From positions 63,090,697 to 63,154,696 of the forward strand of contig NC_054741.1 of NCBI RefSeq assembly GCF_018143015.1: 64,000 nucleotides of DNA. Reading direction: 5' to 3'. Under the pieces are notes generated by a model, which had not been told where the DNA came from, searched no databases, and was given only the letters and a program-made list of their open reading frames with translations. Below, piece after piece: positions 12,101-20,801 of the stretch. Within the stretch, counting starts at the first letter, position 1. Each line of letters opens with the position of its first letter. The stretch is from Lytechinus variegatus. Taxonomy: Eukaryota > Echinodermata > Echinoidea > Temnopleuroida > Toxopneustidae. The translations under genes were made by a program, and so were the position numbers.

Positions 12101-13476
12101 AATAATATTTTAATCGATATTGTCGATTCAACGAAATTTCTTGGTCTATATATAGATAACAAATTTTCATGGAAGCCGCACATTACGTATTTATCAAAAC
12201 TTTTATCTAGAAATGTTGGCGTCATAAACAAACTAAAAACTTTTTTGCCTCCAAACGTTTTATCAAATTTGTATAATACCCTTATTCTTTCTTACTTAAA
12301 TTATGGGATATTAGCTTGGGGCAGTTCCTCTAGAAATCAGTTGGATAGACTACTACTTACACAGAAAAGAATAATGAGAATCATTTGTCATAAACACAGA
12401 TTAGCTCACTCAGATCAATTGTTCTTCTCCAATAAAGTTTTAAAAATACAGGATTTGTACTCTCTTCGCCTGGGCTGCTTTATGTTTCAGTTAAACCAAG
12501 GAGAGCTGCCAACTTCCTTAAGTTTACTGTTTTTAAGAAACGAGATTTTGCACAGCTACCCCACCAGATTATCGTCATCTTTCCATCTTCCGAAGCTCAG
12601 AACTTTTTACAAACAGAAGACTATTGTTTATACTGGTCCCCATTTTTGGAATTCTCTAGATGAATCTTTAAAACTGACACCAAGCTTATTTTCGTTCAAA
12701 CATAAGCTTAAGACTACACTGATAAATAACTATAATGTTACACTATGATTTTCCTGCAGGAGGCTGTTCATTGTCCCATGTTTGTGCTTGAGTTGTTCTG
12801 ATGTACTTGTCCCGTTTAGTGTAGTCTTGTATCGTCCCGTCTAGTTTGTATCTTTTTATACCATTTTCATTAATTAATGATACTGTAATATTATTTTGGG
12901 GAACCTGAATTACAAGCTCCGCTTTCCAAGGTTTCCCCCACAATATACAGCTAGCATTTAAGTTAAAACTGAACTTTCTAAAATTCAATTATACATTATA
13001 TCTGTGTACTGGACCTTTGTGAACTATTTCAATATTTCTAATTGTTAATTTATTCTATACTCACATTTCTGTTGTAAAATAATTATCTTTGCTGTTATTG
13101 TGGAAATAAACGAAATGAAATGAAATGAAATGAAATACTGTTTAATTCATTATTCGGAAAATGGTTTTCTTAAATATAAATCTATTTGCTGATGAACAAT
13201 ATCTTGCTCACCCCGCTTGAGGGCACTATCTCACTTTAGATCAATCGAAATATCAAGCATACCCGACCCGGGATCACTTACACATTATGTTCAAATATTT
13301 TTTCACTTCGACTAAATATGCCCTTAGCCCCTTATTTAATCATTATCTGATAACATTTACTTCTGTTTTTTTTTCAGGTCTTGATCGGATTTATTGTGGC
13401 CAATGTTCTAACCTTTTCGTATCCTATCTACATCATTTACCACGTGAAAACCAGAATGGCTCAGCATAAGGGATAA
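3189..13476 (+). CDS. SLC43A3-like: SLC43A3-like membrane transporter (C-terminal part, 7 exons)
   Basis: Coding exons: 3189-3281, 4039-4363, 5166-5609, 6152-6271, 6679-6868, 7568-7691 and 13378-13476 (stop TAA 13474-13476). All have GT-AG borders and matching phases (0,1,1,1,2,0), giving 464 residues in frame. Blocks seen are NLF..QKSTVIGVMNGCYD, IAYENGISL, HIPWPLPDDYF, LPLQYLTFALLTLCRSMLYG and LQYPLFILIQ..L.GDPQY. They follow human SLC43A3 as I recall it. That protein is a plasma-membrane facilitative purine nucleobase carrier with 12 membrane segments. The N-terminal part (about TM1-4) is not found and should lie upstream of the window. Exon 3 carries a long hydrophilic loop with four RRxS repeats, longer than I recall in vertebrates. 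The last intron (7692-13377) holds a LINE. An AATAAA signal is at 13553-13558. Family assignment is firm; the transported substrate is inferred. Confidence 0.9.
3765..3970. mobile_element. Foldback MITE, TTTGTCGAAAATTGG family (copy 1)
   Basis: ATGACAATGAACA, a TCTTTGGCAAAACAAT variant of the arm, then CGTCCTAAGTTT, the hinge AGTCGTTTGTTCAGAGTC, and the inverted arm ACGAAACTG...TTTTCGACAAAGACT. Lies in the SLC43A3-like intron just upstream of exon 4039-4363. Non-coding. Confidence 0.6.
4666..4745. repeat. Fragment of GTAGCGTACC/poly-G repeat
   Basis: Shares the order GCGTAC, CACGGCA, TA, poly-G, AAATGAGTCACTTA with the left end of the larger element at 29236. Only about 80 bp are recognisable. 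Sits in an SLC43A3-like intron. Confidence 0.45.
5020..5087. repeat. Near-perfect 68-bp palindrome
   Basis: TGGCGCTAGCC and AGCAACACTTCATTTAGATA are followed by their reverse complements, with one extra G in the right arm. It would extrude as a hairpin of about 33 bp stem. It lies about 80 bp upstream of the acceptor of exon 5166-5609 and may be a minimal MITE or foldback relic. Confidence 0.75.
5207..5352 (+). repeat. In-frame coding tandem repeat (RRxSKQSW)
   Basis: Four in-frame units, 45, 36, 36 and about 33 bp long, within exon 5166-5609. Each codes ERR(A/L)SKQSW or DRRLSKQS followed by a Gly-rich linker. Units 2 and 3 are nearly identical in DNA, so the array expanded recently. Each unit carries R-R-x-S, the consensus for protein kinase A. 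It lies in the predicted cytosolic loop between the two halves of the transporter. Confidence 0.85.
5686..5870. repeat. (ATC)n-like simple repeat
   Basis: Impure CATCAT-type microsatellite in the intron after exon 5166-5609, followed by a poly-C run near 5926-5940. ORFs across it encode only Ile/His/Met-rich low complexity and are not genes. Confidence 0.85.
7195..7345 (-). mobile_element. tRNA-derived SINE fragment
   Basis: On the minus strand GCACCGTAGCTCAGTGGG resembles a tRNA 5' half and A box, and GGTTCGAGC resembles a B box about 60-75 bases on. The fold is not a normal tRNA because the spacing is extended by a TACTAC-rich insertion. It lies in an SLC43A3-like intron. Confidence 0.5.
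7797..8010. mobile_element. MITE with CACTCTWMAAACAAATC ends, TA-flanked
   Basis: The inverted ends CACTCTTAAAACAAATCAG and CTGATTTGTTTGTAGAGTG are each bordered by TA (7795-7796 and 8011-8012), as for Tc1/mariner-type insertion. The interior repeats CTAGT/AGTCA motifs. Located in the last SLC43A3-like intron. Confidence 0.65.
8155..8385. repeat. Foldback element, ~45-bp arms
   Basis: GACAAATAAAACGAAAAGAA at about 8169 pairs with TTCTTTTCATTTTATTTGTC at about 8345. Inner blocks (ACACCTCATCAAT and GATGATGAGATGTG) are also complementary, so the whole segment folds back. The short ORF at 8305-8493 is not supported as a gene. Confidence 0.55.
9400..13136 (+). mobile_element. Near-full-length non-LTR retrotransposon (CR1/Jockey-group LINE)
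   Basis: A 3.7-kb LINE inserted in sense within the last SLC43A3-like intron. It has a short 5' leader of uncertain start, one long ORF (9653-12748), a 3' untranslated region of about 390 bp and a terminal (GAAAT)n tail ending near 13136. No upstream ORF1 was found. Two related 3' ends, marked by ACAAGCTCCGCTTT and AAATAAACGAAATGAAAT, are present at 12912 and again at 23600-23760. The uninterrupted ORF points to a young copy. Target duplications were not resolved. Confidence 0.85.
9653..12748 (+). CDS. LINE ORF2: AP-type endonuclease and reverse transcriptase
   Basis: 1031 residues, no stops. Residues about 1-75 are a low-similarity acidic leader. An apurinic-type endonuclease follows, with NIRSANKN, LTETWF, GGGVALYV, GTVYRPPSSD, MGDFNVDL and the terminal SDHFLIF (catalytic Asp-His). 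The reverse transcriptase starts near residue 540 with VVPIYKKGD and NYRPISLL, then FGFRQKHSTTHA, LDLSKAFDTIDHEIL, CGVPQGSLLGPLLF and the catalytic YADD, then LSLNVAKTQ. No RNase H is evident. It nicks target DNA and copies its RNA at the nick. The motif set fits the CR1/L2/Jockey group; the exact clade needs a tree. The ATG was chosen as the first in frame. Confidence 0.93.
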   Translation: MSSFPFSDVSDFDLNLLFQLQQNAGSFSISDEQYEQNISDTMNNNVEEFEYTFDVNDKSFVKSQYYTQNQFVNNLKSAGKNDLNLLHLNIRSANKNFEQLSLLLDNTKVDSFVIGLTETWFTDAPHTIHSLSQHNLIFNNRVNRRGGGVALYVPIHLHYIVLHDLNLMNETMETVFIEITLSKRKNVVIGTVYRPPSSDHNTFLNELQQLLSNPLLQNKHCFLMGDFNVDLLKCREDNFSQDFLNTLLSFSFIPLITRPTRFSSHSGTLIDNIFSNVEREIDSGVILSDISDHFLIFARIPSLFDNNSYSSHVKMVRKITPEKIAKLKDKLSSLKWNEVLVTNDVNESYDNFMTILLDSFNECIPLVKYKPNNKRTPRNPWVSKSLLRSINRKNNLYYKYRANPSDAAREKYVKYKNTLTTLLRSEKKKFYCSKFAASSNNIKDTWKVINDVLNKKKDRNTIKHVKINNSVINDNFDIAMNFNNYFSGIGPNLANEIPHTDKTFECFLKNQNPHSLFFIPTDANEIIKIVKELKSKKSPGYDEISNDLLKDIINEIVIPLEHVMNLSLVNGIVPDRMKIAKVVPIYKKGDPSDISNYRPISLLSSISKVLEKIIYNRTIKFVRSFGLLSESQFGFRQKHSTTHAILYFINHIATAVDDHLHTLGIFLDLSKAFDTIDHEILLSKLSHYGIRGKALEWYRSYLTGRKQFVSINNSNSDYNDMICGVPQGSLLGPLLFILYINDFQDSSKALSFILYADDTSVFFSHKNPDTLVNIVNTELRCIHEWICCNKLSLNVAKTQCMLFSNSITALPRNVFLNNILIDIVDSTKFLGLYIDNKFSWKPHITYLSKLLSRNVGVINKLKTFLPPNVLSNLYNTLILSYLNYGILAWGSSSRNQLDRLLLTQKRIMRIICHKHRLAHSDQLFFSNKVLKIQDLYSLRLGCFMFQLNQGELPTSLSLLFLRNEILHSYPTRLSSSFHLPKLRTFYKQKTIVYTGPHFWNSLDESLKLTPSLFSFKHKLKTTLINNYNVTL

Positions 13477-13654
13477 TATACACTCGTCATCTCATATGCG
13501 AGAAAAATGTACAACGTCTTCATTTGTACGTTTTCTTCATAAAAATAGATTAAATAAACTTGCCTATATATTGACCTTGCATCATAAAGTTGTATCACGC
13601 TGCTGTCGTACAAATTATTGTTTTACAACCTAACAAAACTGCTAGACCACTAAT

Positions 13655-13905
13655 GTACCTACAGGGGGCGGGGGCAGTCTGCCCCCCTGACGAGTCACAA
13701 CCCATGCAAAGGACGTATCCCTGCCCCCCTGACGAGCTTGAAGACCTTCCTTTCTTTTTTTTTTTTGCTTTGTCAATTATTTTCTGGTACGAAGTCCTAC
13801 ATTTGTGGTTGAAGGCCTTTTTTTTTTGCTTGTCAAATTTTTGGGCGGACGATTTTGCCCCCCCCCCCCTTGTGGAAAATCCTAGGTACGCCACTGTGCT
13901 AGACA
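13655..13905 (-). repeat. Truncated CAGTGGCGTACCTAGG repeat
   Basis: Read on the minus strand it begins CAGTGGCGTACCTAGGATTT, then a poly-G run and poly-A-rich DNA. Two GCCCCCCTGACGAG blocks (plus strand) form a short tandem. Its ends resemble the 29236-30515 element. ORFs on both strands across it are repeat sequence. It lies just 3' of the SLC43A3-like gene. Confidence 0.5.
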
Positions 13906-14771
13906 ATATAGCAGAATGTGTTTGTTAATTCCTGCTTTGAACAAAACAAAACTTTCAAATGCGTTTTCTTAACGTGTGACGTCAGTTGTGTTGCTTCTCA
14001 CGAATTGTTCAAATATGTTCGATTGGCATTTTTGGGGGTTCGCTTTTATAATGACGATGTAAAATGATACTGATATTCACAAGTTATACATTATCATCTC
14101 TACGGGACATAGCTGATAGCTCGTCTGTCACAGCTGCCGATATGAAAAAAGGGTATTAAAACGGCCATTTTCAATGACAACAGTGGTCAAAATTTTATGA
14201 TAGAGTCCGACCAATCATTTTGATAATGATTTTTTACCTGTTTATCAAATGTTACCAAATTTTTGTGTTGATTTTATCCACTTTTCTGATCAGACAGATA
14301 TTCACAAATACATAGATTCTTTTGACCTAGAGCGTCACGTGGATGTAAAAGTTGATTTAAAGTACAAATTGAAGTAAAAAGAAATATGCACAAAATATCA
14401 AATTACGAAACATCATGTATCGCGTATAAATTATTTGAAAATTTCTGACTAAGGACCTACACCAGTTCACTATTAGGCCTCATATTTTACGGTAAAATGT
14501 TCAACCATCCGATGATCTAGAAAGTTTTAGAGAATAAATGCAAAAGTTTCTGGTTTGTCGTACATTCACGTAGGTAATTCAAATATGAATATTTTAATAT
14601 GCAGTTCACATATCTGATTACTGTTACAGGAACCTCTCTCAGACTATCTTTAATCCTTTGTAATAAAAGATAGCAGAGATAACATCTTTGGAATGTGTTT
14701 ATTCTTGGATGAATGCGGCTTCAATTTCAAAGGCTATCAGACCCAAATATGGGTTAATCATTCGGGATATA
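13906..14771. other. Intergenic, no feature seen
   Basis: AT-rich sequence after the SLC43A3-like gene. I found no ORF with family resemblance, no splice-bounded exon and no clear repeat. Confidence 0.5.
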
Positions 14772-15003
14772 CAGCGATGCTCAAAAGTTAGTGAACCCCA
14801 ATCGAAAATGAACATAATTATTTTAGAGTCAACTTCTGCCATGTTGTAGATATTTAATTTTGATTTCAAGTGATAAATATAACATTAAATCAAGTTTGTT
14901 TCTATTGGCCAGCAGGACATGGTAACGATGTTGTTTTAAATTAACACACAGCATGAAGGAGTGCGTTTTGTGAAAGGGTTTCACTAACTTTTGAACAAAA
15001 CTG
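14772..15003. mobile_element. Tc1/mariner-type MITE, 232 bp
   Basis: The ends CAGCGATGCTCAAAAGTTAG and CTAACTTTTGAACAAAACTG are inverted, sharing TTCAAAAGTTAGTGAA-type cores. TA dinucleotides (14770-14771 and 15004-15005) border both ends, as expected for this superfamily. No transposase remains. Confidence 0.75.
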
Positions 15004-15181
15004 TACATTCCTTAAATCTAAGAATATCCAGGTTGTTTATAAACAAAAATATCAAATTCAGTTGTCGGGCTTAAACAACGTGCATCGAACTTTGAACAGC
15101 TTCTTTACAGTGTACACACGCGAATGAAAATGGCCGTAGTTTTTTTCTTAAATGAGATGAGAGATAAGAAGGCATACGTGC

Positions 15182-15250
15182 TATGTCGGAAATCGAACCC
15201 GTAATTTTAACGAGTATAGGTGCTTTTGACCAACTCAATCAAGGCACCTC
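15182..15250 (-). mobile_element. tRNA-derived SINE head
   Basis: The minus strand reads GGTGCCTTGATTGAGTTGG, similar to a tRNA 5' arm with A box, and later GGGTTCGATTTCC, a clear B box. The 3' arm does not pair with the 5' end, so I call a SINE or tRNA relic, not a working tRNA gene. Confidence 0.45.
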
Positions 15251-15634
15251 GAGTACCTTATTATTGCCAAATTATTATGTTACATGGTAGTTCAGATTCT
15301 TATATAACCAAGGTTTCATAGCGGACCAAAAACAATGAGTATGACGTTTTTTCATTAGTTGTTTATCGTTTAAATACAGTGTACCTATATTAATTTTATC
15401 CATCCGTTCCTAATCTTGATACACTGGTTGAGCACATTTTAAAAGAAGAGCGTCCTCATGTACCCCATACCGTCACTTACATACAGAAAGGAGGATTTTT
15501 TTATTTTTTTATTGTTGATAAATAAATGGATGTCGTTGTGAAATGAAATGTTTAAGATAAATAAAATATTTTCTATGTATGCCTTTTTCATTTTTAATAT
15601 TTAATATCCTTATTTATATATTGGATTTTGCCCA

Positions 15635-16517
15635 TGCCCGTCGGCGACTTTTTTCCCCCGTCAGCACTTTTGCACTGGCATGAGAGGGCTGTTTTGGAGG
15701 CTTTGAATCAGACTAATCTTGGAACTTTTTCATCGTCTTTCCTCATTTTTTTTTTGATAAAAAATAATTGCAAAATCGTTCTAGGCGAGACTCTAACTGA
15801 CGGATTGTGCGATATCTATGTCGCAACGAATATTTAAGAGGCATAGTTCGACTCAACAACCCAATAATTATATCGTCTTTTCCCCCGGGGGGCCACTTCC
15901 ATTCACGAGTGGATACCATGCGCGACCATGGGGTCTCGAAAAGCACCCTAAACACGTAATTTCCATATTCTGAAAATGCACCCCTCAACAAGTATTGGCG
16001 TGTGAAACCCTACCCTTAACAAGTATTGGAAACAAAACGATACTCTTGGCAAATATTCCCTGAAATGAACCCCTAAACAAGTACAGGAATGTTTTATTGT
16101 TACGGGTCCTTCGGTCGTCGGCTTTACCTTTTTTGGTTTAGTACGACCCCACCTTCTACACCTCGCGCAAATAGGACTCTAAACACATAGTGTTGGGGCA
16201 AAAAGGACATCCTTTATAAAACATTTAATTTTGTTTTATCATCCCCGCAAATTCGACCCTAAACACGTAATTTTCCTAGCGAAATAGATACCCTTTTTTC
16301 ATTATTTTTGTGTTTTTGACACCCTTATCACGTTACGTACGTAACGTGCCCTATCGTGAAAAAGACATCCTTTTTACGTGTTTTTTTGGTCGCGCATGGT
16401 ATCCACTCGTCAATGTATTTTCCATATACTTATTCGTGAAAAAGTTACTGCTCCGGTATACTGCCCTCTCACGTCGGGTAAAAAGTACTGACGGGAAAAT
16501 AAAATCACTGCCCGTCT
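15635..16517. mobile_element. Inverted-repeat element with a second MITE nested inside
   Basis: The outer ends (ATGCCCGTCGGCGAC / CACTGCCCGTC) share inverted blocks CCCGTCAGYACTTTT and ATGAGAGGGC/GCCCTCTCACG. Inside, 15886-16411 carries its own inverted ends around GAGTGGATACCATGCGCGAC and its complement. The inner element is filled with AAACAAGTA/AACACGTAA repeats. A relative of the outer ends occurs at 62850-63225. Non-coding. Confidence 0.6.
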
Positions 16518-18195
16518 TTACCCACCATTTGTTTCCTATTTAGGACATATTTATTTATCTTTTTGTCCCCAGAAACTTTTAGTTAAGTTACATTATGACG
16601 TTACGAACAACTTGATTTGTTGAAGGGGTATTGGCTGAAAATGATTTGAACAAATAATTAAAAGTAAATTCAGATAATCAAAAAGAGTTTCTTATCAAAA
16701 TCTGACAAGGAATAACATAGTGATGACATATTTTCTTTTCATGATTGCGGTAAAACAGTTATGTGGAAGTCTTTATGAATATGTTATGAGCAAGTTGATG
16801 ATTGCAGATCACCAGTAATTATTTTGTAAATCATTAAAGGAAATTAGATGTATTACATTTTCCACCAAGAATAACCCAAACTATAGGATAGACAACTTAT
16901 TGATATTCAAGAAAATCGTTACAAAGGAAACATATTATACACAGATGTATGAATAATTATCATTTCATTTAATAACATTAGAAAAAAAGGAAAGTTGGGA
17001 CATGACACCATCAGCCCATTTATTGAGTATTCATGGCGGCGTACATATAACTGTTTTCACAAAATATCACTAAAGTTTAAAATTCAATGAGTTTATTATT
17101 TGTTATTAGATTTGGATCTAATGTTCAACACTTTGTTCAATGAAAGTAATTATCTATTCTTCTTATATAAATGTTTTCAATCCGAGTACCCTTTCAAGTT
17201 CAGAATGGGATGTGTGGGAAGTTTTGACAACCTTTTTTTTTTTCAGAAAAACACTATATGTACCAAACCTACCCTTATTATGCATATGTTTTCGTTTTAT
17301 TAATATAATTTTCAATATAATTTAGATGTGTATCTCAGATGCACATTTTAATCATCAGCTTGAATCACATTCAAGCCCATTAATCGTTTGGTCTCCTGCA
17401 TTGCTCTAAGTTATCAACCTGGGGTTGTCATTTTTTCAAACAATCTGCTTATGATGACGATCCTTCTCCTGCAAATTGTAAATGTTAACTAATTTGGTAT
17501 GAGATCAGTTTTGTTTGCAATGATAATTTTAGTACACTTAGTTATGATTCATGCCAAAAAAGTTCTCAATATAGTATGTTTGTCATGTTATGGAAAATGT
17601 ATTATATACGAATGATGTGATTGCAGAAGTAAACAATAAAATCAAATCAATCAAATCAAATTTTGTCAAATAATAGATAATCATGAATGTAATAATACAT
17701 TTTCTCCATATTTACTTTAACTGCTTATATTAAAACCATCGTATCATTGTTTTGTACTTTTGTTATATATTTATTACCTTCGTGTCATATTGTATCATCA
17801 CTGATGTGATTACAGAGATAAAATGAAATATATCAATGATAAATACATCAAAAATGCGTCATCGATCAGAAAGATATGCGTGGAAGAATAAAATAATGTT
17901 ACAGGAGTATTAAATAAAAAACAAGAGATTAAATAGTTGAGTTATGATGTTTGATTATTTGCATTTAAAGATAAACAATTTGATACAAATAAAACACAAA
18001 TTAGTGGTAAGAATTTAATCAACACAAACGATGTTTTGAATATATGACATTAAGAATGAGTTTTTCCAATATATGATTAAGATATGTTCAAGTCAATTTG
18101 ATGGCCGATGAAACTTACGAACTTACGACACGCGATTCTGTCCACGTGATATTTTATTATCAAAATGACCAGTTCATGTATGATATGTACATATA
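16518..18195. other. Intergenic with LINE-like 3' tails
   Basis: Two segments end in tails typical of truncated non-LTR copies. Near 17560-17660, ATGATGTGATTGCAGA precedes (ATCAA)n. Near 17740-17840, ATGTGATTACAGAG precedes AAATGAAATATATC. No coding exon seen. Confidence 0.4.
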
Positions 18196-18214
18196 TTATA
18201 TATAGAGAGAGAGA

Positions 18215-18384
18215 GTCTCGTGAACACCTGTAATCTTACCAGATTGCGTAATCTTACAGGAAATTGGTATTTGGTGTATGGAACCGTACACATTTAAACA
18301 GACCTGTTCTTTAAATTGCAGAAAAATTCCTGTTTGATGAATTTGCAGAATGATTCTGTTATTGCTTTTTGCAAAATCTTCTTT

Positions 18385-18385
<1 letters not shown>
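18215..18385. mobile_element. Dispersed element, GTCTCGTGAACACCTG family
   Basis: The order GTCTCGTGAACACCTG, AATCTTACAGGAAATT, TTTGGTGTATG, GAATGATTCTGTTATTGC, GCAAAATCTTC is repeated at 63518-63725 with about the same spacing. The right side here runs into an (AT)n array. Probably a non-autonomous transposon. Confidence 0.6.

Positions 18386-18387
<2 letters not shown>

Positions 18388-18441
<54 letters not shown>
18388..18441. repeat. (AT)n microsatellite
   Basis: A run of about 27 AT dinucleotides next to the right side of the element above. The overlapping ORF of alternating Ile/Tyr is this repeat. Confidence 0.95.
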
Positions 18442-18444
<3 letters not shown>

Positions 18445-18484
18445 GATGAAATAACGAAGTATTCCCCCGTCACGGAAAGAAAAT

Positions 18485-18588
18485 AATAATCAAACTAAAT
18501 GAAGAATAGTCAAAGAATGCTCAAATATTCCACTTTAACTAGTTTCGTCTTTAATTCTTTGACTATTCTTCATTTAGTTTGATTATTT
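18485..18588. repeat. 104-bp hairpin, 35-bp arms
   Basis: AATCAAACTAAATGAAGAAT and the following AGTCAAAGAAT are repeated as their reverse complement ending near 18588, around a short loop. Minimal foldback element. Confidence 0.75.
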
Positions 18589-20317
18589 TATATATATGTT
18601 AATTACATTGCTGGGAGTGTTTACATGTTATGAGCGGAAGCTCAAAAAGAAGAGACGAATCTTATATCACTATCAGATATCACTAGTTGGTAATACGACT
18701 TTCTTCATGCGACGAGTACATTAATTAGCCCAATGTGGAAAGAAAATGGGGCATTTGAAATCAGGTGGATTTATTTAGATTAGGGTGTTGATACGAAATG
18801 TCTCTTAAGTTTGCAACTAGCGCTTCTAGTTTTACACTGATCGTTATCACTGACTCGGTCCTACGGTGTTAAATGATTATGACGAATTGAAAATAAGATT
18901 AGGCGCATTTCACGACCCTCCTATCGGATCCAGTCGAATCGGATATGGCAGGATTTATGTTGAAAGGTAGAGTAACACAATTTTATATTTCGTGTTTATC
19001 CTTAAGTTCACATTACAGGAAATATTTTCGCGTATATTAACATTTTTTTGCCTCTATTATTAATAAAGCAATTAAGTTTTAAATCAAATGATGTAGTTAT
19101 CGAGTTCAGAAAAAGGTTACGAAAAGGAGGGGGTATTAGAAGAAGAGAGGAAAGATAGAAGAGAGGGAGAGATGATGGGGAGGAGTAAGAAAGAGAGACG
19201 AATACATCATGGGTTGGATGTGCAAGCAGCAATCAAAGATAAAAAAATTGTTATATCGGCCTAAAATCATTGTCAATTCAGATTACTAATTATGTGTTCT
19301 TTGCTTGGACAAAATATATAACATATTAAAACAAGTGGATTTTCTTAACCTTGTCCATCATCCTTTATACGAAGGAATGCCCTATTTATAACCTTTGCCC
19401 CAATTTCTTTAGTTATTATCATAGTTGAGCTTTAATAGCATATGAATTGAATCTCTTTTCCTATAATATCACGTCTCAGTGTGTTTATTTTTTTTTTACT
19501 TTTCTCTATTTATCCTTCAAATTATAATTTGCAGCAGTTCGTTGCATTTTGATGGGAAACATTTCCTTTCCGCTTGCACGTAATCCTGGTAAATAAACCG
19601 AAATGGCAGAAACACCAAACTACTCTTCAGCTCACAGTATCAATATCCAGTAATTTTCAAGTATTTTTATTAACCACTGAAATGAAAAGCAGATATACAG
19701 TCATAATACATGATAGGGTATTAACACAAATAAGTATCTTATGAAATTTTTAATAATATTGAGTACATGTGATAAAAAAATTCATTTAACGAACGTAACG
19801 AACATTTTACGAAAAGCTCGCATGAAATTAGTTCTGCTATTATACGAATATAAATTCATTTACCGTATATCCAAACGTCGAAGATTCAGTTATTATCTTT
19901 ACGCCGTAGGGATATACGATAAGTTTGTATGTGCCTCAAAGCGCAACAGTGCATGGACAACGTTACAGTTTAGATTTTCTTTTAGCGCCAGTTCATAGAT
20001 CTGCAGCGTTGGGATTGCGGCTTGATAGCAACATACTAACAGAAGATTTCAAATTCAAGTTCAAACCCAACGACAAGTAAATTGAAATAATAGGACAACA
20101 CATAAAGTGATACAGCAGATGTATCAGCAAAGACGGATATAAAATAAGAAGGCGTCAATATCCTGGTTGGTGTGAAATTGAGAGGATTTTTTAAAATTTT
20201 GTTTTATTTTATCAGAGTCATGAAATACTAAAGGCAGGATATCAATCCACCTTTTACACTACTGAAGGAAAATTACGTAATTGAAAATTCAAATCATAAA
20301 CGGAGAATACACACTTC
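18589..20317. other. Intergenic, no gene seen
   Basis: No splice-bounded exon or recognisable repeat beyond short AT-rich and purine-rich runs (19110-19200). The ORFs here are short and lack family resemblance. Confidence 0.45.
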
Positions 20318-20541
20318 AAAAACTCTGGTGTTGATTTAACACCTGCCCGGAATCTGTGTCCACACCAGAGAAGTGTTAACACCAGTTTCGTTTTGGTCTA
20401 ACACGATAGTTGTTTATACGACACCAATTACATCAAAACAGCGTCGGTTTGATTCCAAACTGATGTTGTTTCAATACTTCTCTGGTGTGGCCATAAATTA
20501 TATAGATTCCGGGCTGGTGTTAAATCAACACCGGAGTTTTT
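20318..20541. mobile_element. MITE with AAAACTCYGGTGTTGATTT ends
   Basis: The left arm AACTCTGGTGTTGATTTAAC and the inverted right arm GTTAAATCAACACCGGAGTT flank subterminal CACACCAGAGAAGT blocks, also inverted. It lies just downstream of gene A's stop codon, probably in its 3' untranslated region. Confidence 0.7.
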
Positions 20542-20801
20542 AGCAATGTAAAAGGAGTGTATGACATCATGATCATCTCTTATTTGCACAACTACGGTGT
20601 GCTGGCGGCTGTTTTGAAGAATAAACAAAAAAAAATCAAAATAAATAAGTGAAAATAAAAACATTGTTATTTTATATCCGATTTATACGATTACTTTCTC
20701 GCTGATATGCTTGTTTGACTCTTATGAAAGCAGTGATATTCCTTGGGTGGACTTGACCATTCAGCCGAATAGGTTTGGTTGTTGAGTCGAGTCCTGACGC
20801 G

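Noticed and set aside
18196-18444. Tyr/Ile-repeat ORF
   Set aside because: A translation of the AT microsatellite.
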